NCBI GenBank assembly: GCA_051530055.1
Contig: CM121343.1
Location: forward strand, 3,100,001-3,164,000
Source: Neoechinorhynchus agilis
Taxonomy: Eukaryota; Acanthocephala
Direction of reading: 5' to 3'
Length of the DNA stretch: 64,000 nt
Part shown: positions 57,521 to 64,000 of the stretch, one piece after another
Numbering within the stretch: the first letter of the stretch is position 1
How the letters are laid out: every line of letters begins with the position of its first letter
The notes under the pieces: model-generated
What the model was told of the DNA's origin: nothing
What the model saw: the letters and a program-made list of their open reading frames with translations, nothing else
Database searches by the model: none
Position numbers and translations under genes: made by a program

Positions 57521-58067
57521 TTGAAAAAGGAAGAAGTGCAGTAGTACGCGCAAGCTGACATTAAATATTGAACGGCCGCAGCTGTTTGGATACGGCTGAA
57601 GGATCAACCTTGTGATTGCTTGGCAAGGATTTTCTTCAGCCATTTCCTCCTCGCTAACATCGAATTCTCCATCGTTGAATTTTATCCACCGGAAAGTAGT
57701 TGCAAGATCTAGAGCTTCACCACCGAGATGTTTTTCATTCTCCACAAGCACTCTAACTTTAGGCGCGGAGGGAAATCACCTCGAGTTCTTTTTCTCATCT
57801 CCATGATCAGGTGAAAGGTTTTAAAAAATTGTAGGAGCTGCGAAATGATTAGAGAACGACTGAAAAAAGTTGAATTCGTCTCCAACGAACACAAGTAACC
57901 CAACCGTAAAACTTATAAAACAACCATCGTGTTAGTAAGCAATAAATCTCTATTGCTAAAAGTTTTCTTCATCATTAAGGTTCAACTTACCTCAAACATT
58001 TACACGATATCTATTTAGGCTAAATATGCATAGTAAATGTATCTTTTTATCTTATTAAACTTCCGAC
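57521..58067. other. Unassigned stretch
   Basis: A minus-strand frame at 57461-57751 (ALDLATTFRWIKFNDGEFDV, then SEEEMAEENPCQAITRL) is coding-like but unrecognised. It may belong to one of the flanking elements. Confidence 0.3.
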
Positions 58068-58510
58068 CTCCGATGAACTCATCCATACGCGGCCGAATGG
58101 AAAAACATATATATCAAAAGACTACCGGCTGAGCCACATATAAACAACATTTCTTTGAACTTTTCTCTCACTTGAGAGGTCGTTCTTTTCAGCATTGTCG
58201 GCTTTCGTCTTTGTTCTTATCCTTTCCGAACGTCTTGAGATCTCCGCTCACACTGTCCTTCCATCTCTTCTTGGGTCTCCCTCTTCTCCTTTTCTCCTCG
58301 AGTTCGATTCCACATGCGCTCTTCATCAAGACGTTTTCATCTGCTTGGGTCACCAGCAGGTACCATCTCATCCGCCTCTTTACGATTGCCTCCTCGATGG
58401 GCTCGACAGCAAACAGCTTTCGCAGCTCCTCATTGGGCACTCGATCCTTGCGTGTCAATCCTACGGACCATCTCAGAATCCGCATTTCGTTGACGGCTAG
58501 CCACATATAA
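58068..58510 (-). mobile_element. RTE-type LINE 3' end followed by a tRNA-like segment
   Basis: 58510-58189 on the minus strand encodes the C-terminus typical of RTE-clade ORF2: AVNEMRILRWSVGLTRKD, RVPNEELRKLFAVEPIEEA, IVKRRMRWYLLVTQADENV and RRRGRPKKRWKDSV. Immediately beyond, at about 58145-58075, lies TGGCTCAGCCGGTAGTC, a good Pol III A box, and a weak B box (GAGTTCATC) about 50 bases later, then an AATAAGATAAAAAG tail. Either a SINE inserted next to the LINE or the LINE carries a tRNA-like 3' end. Confidence 0.75.
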
Positions 58511-58759
58511 ATCCTGTTTTGCGCAAAATTCGAATTACTTTCGATTATTCTGATTCTAATCATTTTAGACTGTTTTTTAGCATTGGATCTAAATCCCATA
58601 CTTTAAGTTGTCTAGATAAAAAATCCTTGTAATTGATGATGGAAATTGTTTACAATCCGGTTTGGATTCCGAGTAATTAAACCGGTATCGGCAACCTTTC
58701 GTAGAGAACCTCAATGCGAGCTGGATCAGATTATAATATGGATCAAATAAATATAAATT
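58511..58759. other. Intergenic stretch
   Basis: Nothing recognised. Confidence 0.35.
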
Positions 58760-58922
58760 CTTAAATGTTACTGGCAAGATGGGTCTTTTTTTGATTCAGG
58801 TAATTGCATCGCTTTTTCGCCTTTTTGGTATAAGGCCACGGCATAAAGCCACACCGATCTCTTGCCTTATGCCAAAAAGCCAAAAAAAGGGGATGCAATA
58901 ACCTGAATCAAATAAAATTAAC
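58760..58922. mobile_element. Foldback element related to the 26.4 kb cluster
   Basis: ACTGGCAAGATGGGTC...TTGATTCAGGT on the left and ACCTGAATCAA...TTAACTTGC on the right form the arms. The middle holds GGCATAAAGCCACACCGATC followed by TCTTGCC, like CATGAAGCCACACCGATCTC at 26450. Arms are about 70 bp with mismatches. Confidence 0.7.
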
Positions 58923-60300
58923 TTGCTCTAAATTTATTCACATTCTTCGGACCCAAAGTAAGCCCATATTACAACTAAGGCTCACGTTTAAAGTGAATAT
59001 CGACGATTATTGTATCGAGTTGCACAAAAATAGCGTTCCATCAGCAAAAAGGTGCAGGAACCATACAAAATTCGTGGTGCCAATTAATTTATCAAATAGT
59101 TCAGATTGTAATTTATATGAAGATCTAAATCAAAAAAGTTGTAACTTGTTAATTAAGGAGAAAATCTTTTAAACTGTGTTACCTTAATAACAACACGTTT
59201 TATTTCAGGGAAATTACAAGGCAACGACGAACAATGCATCTCAGGTATCTATTGAAACTTATAAGAAGATTATTTGTGTTTCTATTGTTCCATCTTTGCA
59301 GCTCCAAAACGTTAAGTTGTTATTTCGCTCTTTTACAAAAAAATGAGTATGTGGAAATGGAGAAAAATTATATATCCAAGAATCACTTTAATTGAAATAT
59401 TTCGTCCAATCACACTGACAAATAATAATTGACTGAAGAAGTGCAGAGTGATTGGACGAAATATTTCAATTAAAGTGATTCTTGGATATATAATTTTTCT
59501 CCACTTCCACATACTCATGGATTTTACGAAATTTCCACACATAAAGAACAACTAACAAAGTGAGATGCATCAAAATAACCAATTCGTATCTACATTTTTA
59601 CTAAATTCCATAAAGGAGCAAGCGGCTCCTTGTGAGTAGTTTAGAGTCAATGTAAAGGTTAACTTAATGTTTTGGCACCTCTCACAAATTCGTACATTAT
59701 TTCTATTTCGTAATTTATGAAACAATCAGCAATTCGTTCTAATGGAGCATCTTATTTTTGTTTATGATTAGTCAGCTTACATTTTTTTAAAATTTATTAG
59801 CAGAGAAACGAATGGAAACTGTGAGTTTGCAATAAAATTTTAAATACGATTGTTAAATTAAAAAATAGTCGTCGCTTGAAGATGTTAATATTCACATTAA
59901 AATAATTTTAAACTATTACATCGTTATTTACGAAGAAATGCTTTTAAAATACAAGCCTAGAGTAGCGGAATTCGAGAAAAAATGGGGACAATCTTCGAGG
60001 AAAGCACTCATTTTGAAAAGTGTTCCAAAATAATTTGAGATATGAGCCTTAATAAAATCAAGTATAAATCGTTACAAAACTAAAAGTTCAATAATTTGGG
60101 ATTAAAACCTTTAAGAATTCTGTACAAGACTCGAAAAATCCTCAAAAACTTTTAAAAATTAGCCTAACGTTATGATTTATTCTTATTATTTTCCATTTCA
60201 ACTTAAATCTCAAAGCATCAAATCCTATCCGATTGTTGTCTAGAGGCAAATGATAAATTCCAAAATTGAAAATTTCACGCTTTTTTCCATAATAATGAAC
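58923..60300. other. Very AT-rich gene-free stretch
   Basis: Apart from the foldback element at 59350-59525 nothing was recognised. Confidence 0.45.
59350..59525. mobile_element. Foldback element with CTGAAGAAG module in the loop
   Basis: The left arm (GTGGAAATGGAGAAAAATTA to TTCGTCCAATCACACT) and the right arm (GAGTGATTGGACGAAATATT to TTTTTCTCCACTTCCAC) are about 70 bp each and almost perfect. The loop contains AATAATAATTGACTGAAGAAG. The right half is also present alone at 30600-30715. Confidence 0.85.
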
Positions 60301-61196
60301 ATTAAGCAAATTAATCAGATGACGTCATGAACGGGGTTTCTGCCGTATCGCCATATGCAGCTCTCGCGTTCGCACTCGCTTCCCGCAAACCACTTGTTTT
60401 ATACGCACGCGCAAGTCGATAATGTGAGTGGTCTGTGCAGTGCCTTAGTTCGGTTAATGTTGTCGTCGTGGTGGATTGACTGTGTCGAGGAGGCTGGTCT
60501 GCAACGATATAACGTTTCGTTGATGCGAGTGTCAATATTTGCACCTTTTTTTAAAGTTTTTTTAACATTTTTAAACTCTTTAAGTCGATCATTCTTTGTT
60601 CTTCTTTTTTTAATTATTCTACGTTCCATTTGCCCACTTGTGTCAACGATTTCAGAAAGTGCGATGAACAATTAAACTCAAGTGCTTTTTGTCCCATAAA
60701 GAAGCTATTGTGAGTCATAAAAATCCGTGTTTTTCTTCCGTGTAGCGCTACTCTGTGCATATTTTAGTGTATTACTCGCAATCTTATTTCTCACATAAAT
60801 ACTCCGCAGAACATCTATCTTTGTGCGCTTGTGGCTTCTTTGCGTATTCGTGTGCCGCACCCTGCTTCCCATGTGTCATTTCATAGTATTTAAAGACAAT
60901 TGTTCCGGATTGGATTCGCGACGAATATAAAAGTTCAATCTACTTTTTATTTCGAAAGCACATTTTTAAGACCGGAGTCTTTTCTATAGAACGCAGTTTT
61001 CCCTGATGACGTAGTAGCATAGATCTGGAAGAATGCCGAAATGCGCACGTATTCCTAATGATCGCGCCTTCTCTCGTGTATCTTTGACGCACGTGCGTGC
61101 GCGCAGTGTTTTGCGTAGAGCGCGTTGTTCTTGTCGGATTTTGCGGTATTTTCATGGCGACTAAGTCTTTCCGTTTCAGAGATTTCTTCAGAGAAT
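60301..61196. promoter_or_regulatory. Probable FMRP/FXR promoter and 5' untranslated region
   Basis: This stretch is less AT-rich than its upstream neighbour and contains CpG-bearing runs (ACGCACGCGC near 60400, CGCACGTGCGTGCGCGCAG near 61088). A pyrimidine-rich acceptor (CTTTCCGTTTCAG, ending 61179) lies 18 bases before the ATG, consistent with a spliced 5' leader or a spliced-leader site. No coding gene was recognised. Confidence 0.45.
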
Positions 61197-63011
61197 ATGG
61201 CAACGAGTAGCCAGGCTCCACCACCACCACAGCCACCACCACCACAGCCACCACAACAACAACTAGTAACAGCTCAATCGTTCTCCACCGATCACTCCCG
61301 TCCGTCAATACCGTCATCTGTGGTTCCATCAACTCAATCTTCTTCTTCAGTAGGACCCACGGCCGCCGCTTCTGTGACTCCGTCCCAACCATTGATTAAC
61401 AATGCTTCTTGTGCTCCAACAGCCTCTTCTGCGGTAGCCGCCGCTAATGCAGCTGTCATTGGGACAGCACCGTCAGCTCCAGTTCTTCCATTGACTTCAT
61501 CTACAGGTCAATCGAGCACCGCCCCACAGTCTCAAGGACAAGCTCAGTCTTCCACTACACCCACACATCAGTCGTCTTTAGTCCCAATGAATGACTTAAA
61601 CGTAGAAGTACGCCTTTCGGATGATCCACACACGTGGTATAAGGCTCTCTTAGAGGACTTTGACAATGAGTCGGTAGTTGTTAGTTTCACCGATCCAAAC
61701 ATGCGTCCATCAACCACTAAAGTGCCCTTCGATAACGTTAAACTGATGCCCGCGCATTCGCCGGAACCGCCACAATTCGTTGAAGGTGACAAATGCCAAG
61801 TTTACTGTGCCCGTGATGGGGAGCACGCTCAAGCTTGGCATGATGCCACCATTCGGCTGGTCCGTGGAGTCTTCTATATGTTCGACTACACGTCGCTTAG
61901 ATCAGGTGAACGTCATAATGACGTGTTATCAGCTGAAGTGTTCCGTAAACCGGATACGTCTCCACATTTGGAGAGAAATCATCTTTACAAGTACTCTTAT
62001 GCAATCCCGGAACCCGTGCCAGAAGATATGGCTGATATGAGCAATCATGCTATACTCAAGGCGAGACTCCCTTCTTCTAAGATCTATTTTGAGCCTTCTA
62101 AAAACGAACTAGTCATGATTACCAATTTGGACAAGAATGTGAAATTGTTTCACTTGTTTGCTGATTTTCACTTAAAGTTCATCAGACAAAAGGCAGCCTT
62201 CAAAAAATCAATCGAAGTAGCCACGAAAAGAATCGCGGTTTTAAGAGCACCAAAAGAAAGCACCATGGGAGCAGGACATGTTGAAGTTTTCACTATCAAG
62301 GAAGGTCTCATGGGATTAGCCATTGGTGCGAGTGGCTGCAATATAACTCAAGCCAGGAACATTCAGGGTGTCAAACACATCCAAACGGATAACGACAACA
62401 CCATTCGGATATTTGCGGATACCATAGACGCTGCCAAGAGAGCGAGATCCATTCTTGAGTTTTCAGAGGAGGTTATAGATATTCCTAAAGATAAGATTCC
62501 ACGTATCATTGGACGGCAAGGGTCCCTCATACAGGAAATGGTTGACCGTAGTGGCGTTGTGAAAGTTACCGTAGAGAAGGATAGCAGCGATAGAAGAGTT
62601 TCCGAAAGTGAAACTACTAAGAGACTGATTGTTCGTGGAACCGTTGATTCTATTCAGAATATGAGAGTGCTAATCGATTATTATCTGGAACATGTCGAAT
62701 CAATGGATGAGATAATCGCGGAGACTCATCATCTTCAACAAGAACTCAGAAGTATTTCCGGCAACCAGAACGGTGCCGGATTTGGTGGAGGCAGTGATCA
62801 TGACTTTGGAATGATGATGGGAGCAGGTGGACCTGGAGCTGCAATGCCCCAACCACATCCACGTTCAGTTAATAACGGAGGAGGAAATCGCGGATATTCA
62901 CACGGTGCTGGTGTGGGTGGACCCATGCATCCCCCAGTACCGCACCATAGAGGGATGACCGGCGGAGCGGGGCCAATGCGCCGTGGGGGCAGGCGCATGC
63001 AGCGCTCTTAA
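61197..63011 (+). CDS. FMR1: FMRP/FXR family RNA-binding protein
   Basis: Fragile X-type proteins bind mRNA and repress translation on ribosomes and granules. One exon encodes 604 residues from MATSSQAPPP. After an unusual N-terminal extension of about 130 residues, rich in Pro, Gln, Ser, Ala and Thr, come the two Tudor/Agenet repeats (NVEVRLSDDPHTWYKALLED and DKCQVYCARDG...AWHDATIRLV), then KH1 (FTIKEGLMGLAIGASGCNI with GASG) and KH2 (IDIPKDKIPRIIGRQGSLI with GRQG). A DYYLEHV-MDEIIAE helix follows, then a Gly-rich C-terminus ending RRGGRRMQRS. KH1 LMGLAIG and KH2 IQEMVDRSGVVKV match human FMR1 (LMGLAIG, IQEIVDKSGVVRV). FMRP normally starts right at the first Tudor repeat, so the N-terminal extension is odd. 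Absence of introns in the whole coding region is also unusual for the gene. Confidence 0.92.
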   Translation: MATSSQAPPPPQPPPPQPPQQQLVTAQSFSTDHSRPSIPSSVVPSTQSSSSVGPTAAASVTPSQPLINNASCAPTASSAVAAANAAVIGTAPSAPVLPLTSSTGQSSTAPQSQGQAQSSTTPTHQSSLVPMNDLNVEVRLSDDPHTWYKALLEDFDNESVVVSFTDPNMRPSTTKVPFDNVKLMPAHSPEPPQFVEGDKCQVYCARDGEHAQAWHDATIRLVRGVFYMFDYTSLRSGERHNDVLSAEVFRKPDTSPHLERNHLYKYSYAIPEPVPEDMADMSNHAILKARLPSSKIYFEPSKNELVMITNLDKNVKLFHLFADFHLKFIRQKAAFKKSIEVATKRIAVLRAPKESTMGAGHVEVFTIKEGLMGLAIGASGCNITQARNIQGVKHIQTDNDNTIRIFADTIDAAKRARSILEFSEEVIDIPKDKIPRIIGRQGSLIQEMVDRSGVVKVTVEKDSSDRRVSESETTKRLIVRGTVDSIQNMRVLIDYYLEHVESMDEIIAETHHLQQELRSISGNQNGAGFGGGSDHDFGMMMGAGGPGAAMPQPHPRSVNNGGGNRGYSHGAGVGGPMHPPVPHHRGMTGGAGPMRRGGRRMQRS

Positions 63012-63285
63012 AACCAATAGTTGATAACAGAGAGGGGGGTTAATAAACGGAGAAACAGCGCGGACGGATCGGATGAGGTCGGACTTCGGTTAACTTTCAA
63101 AGAATGATCTTTGATTCAGATTATTAGGGATTCTAGCCAAATAAGATTCATAATGCACGTATTTCTTAACCCAGAAACTATAACACAAAACACACATCTT
63201 TTTTGAGGGAAATTCCCGTAACCTTGAATTTCAAGAAGCACCCATTCTTCCTCTTAATTCGAGTTTTCAACCAAATTATATTCCA
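63012..63285. other. FMRP 3' flank
   Basis: Probably the 3' untranslated region of the FMRP gene; no other feature seen. Confidence 0.4.
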
Positions 63286-64000
63286 AATATGCAAGAGACC
63301 ATGTACATGCAACCAGCAATTTTTACAAATTGTATCTTAAACAACAAAAATCGATTTATTTTAGAATATACCATCCCCACGATTAAACAATTCCGCCATC
63401 CTGTTGAGCTCCGTTCATGTACCTTTGCTTCCTTAAAGTTTGACACAATTCTGTTTTTTACAAGGAGCGACTCAAGGCCGAAATTAGAATGTATTTTCCA
63501 CAATGTGGGTATTACGCTTTAATTTTTAAATCGTCACTATAATGCGTATTTGAACTTTGTTTAATCAATTGAACAACTTCGCATTTTAGCTGAGATTCGT
63601 TCATGTACCTTCGCTTCCTATAAATTTGATCCTATTCCGTTTTTCGGAAGGTGCCAACCAGTTCCAAAATGCGCGTGTGTTTTCCTCAATGTGAGCGCAG
63701 TGCTTCATTTTCAATTCGTAACAGGCTGCGTTTTTGAATTCAATCTTTACGATTGAAAAATATCGCCATTCTGTTGAGCTCCGTTCATGTACCTTTGCAT
63801 CCCGTGTATTTTACACTATTCCGTTTTTTAGAAGGAGCGACTCTGGGCCGAAATTAGAATGTGTTTTCCACAATCTGAGTATTGCGCTTTAATTTTTTAA
63901 ATCGCCACTACAATGCGTTTTTGAACCATATTCGAACAATTGAACAACTTCGCACCTTCGCTGAGATTCGTTCATGTATCTTTGTTTCCTTTGAGTTTGG
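63286..64000. repeat. Satellite B: ~185 bp monomers in a 370 bp dimer, runs off the window
   Basis: CTGTTGAGCTCCGTTCATGT occurs at 63401 and 63771, exactly 370 bp apart. A diverged monomer with GCTGAGATTCGTTCATGTAC lies between (about 63589) and again at 63960. Other shared marks are CATTTTCAATTCG / TTTAATTTTTAAATCG, AGGAGCGACTC and TTTTCCACAAT. At least two dimers are present and the array continues past the right edge. Confidence 0.85.

Noticed and set aside
60355-60675. A ~100 codon gene upstream of FMRP
   Set aside because: Both strands are open by chance; composition is T-rich and there is no family resemblance. It is better explained as promoter/5' leader.
1-64000. CRISPR arrays, bacterial operons, riboswitches
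   Set aside because: No direct-repeat/spacer pattern of that kind exists; genes are intron-bearing animal genes, so such features are not expected.

Overview
The window looks like nuclear DNA of an invertebrate animal, most likely a nematode from outside the Caenorhabditis-type lineages. It is AT-rich, has split genes, and most introns I could place are only about 42 to 65 bases long. It carries a TWiK-type two-pore potassium channel and a very short TACC protein like nematode TAC-1. It also has a clear FMRP/FXR gene, which C. elegans lacks. An enoplean worm would fit, but the assignment is inference.

Layout. 1-7.1 kb: three genes in a row on the minus strand, a Rabin8/Sec2-type Rab exchange factor, a small LYR-type protein and a USP25/28-type deubiquitinase, closely spaced. 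7.7-13.2 kb: a 5.5 kb satellite array of ~108 bp monomers that becomes a ~208 bp dimeric higher-order array. 13.4-17.1 kb: hnRNP K (three KH domains) and TACC on the plus strand, separated by LINE remnants. 17-23 kb: mostly repeats (LINE ends, foldback elements, a tRNA-derived SINE) around one small type II membrane coiled-coil gene. 23.3-26.1 kb: the potassium channel. 26.3-28.2 kb: foldback repeats. 28.2-40.7 kb: three minus-strand nuclear genes, SRRM1/RSR-1 (splicing), elongin A (Pol II elongation and ubiquitin ligase adaptor) and MED12 (Mediator kinase module). 41-43 kb: a ~137 bp tandem array running into a LINE end. 45.1-46.8 kb: a multi-pass membrane protein. 47-58.6 kb: LINE fragments (two RTE-type pieces and a longer AT-rich LINE), a GPI-anchored LU-domain protein and a probable gag-like LTR fossil. 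61.2-63.0 kb: FMRP/FXR. 63.3-64 kb: a second satellite that runs off the window.

The host genes are mostly conserved housekeeping factors for transcription and RNA (MED12, elongin A, SRRM1, hnRNP K, FMRP), trafficking (Rabin) and the centrosome (TACC). Apart from the tight USP-LYR-Rabin run I see no functional cluster.

The most unusual layer is the repeat DNA. Many foldback (inverted-repeat) elements are scattered through introns and gaps. A subset shares a CTGAAGAA-[hairpin]-GAAA module that resembles a hammerhead ribozyme core with one extra base. The satellite shows a visible switch from monomers to dimers.
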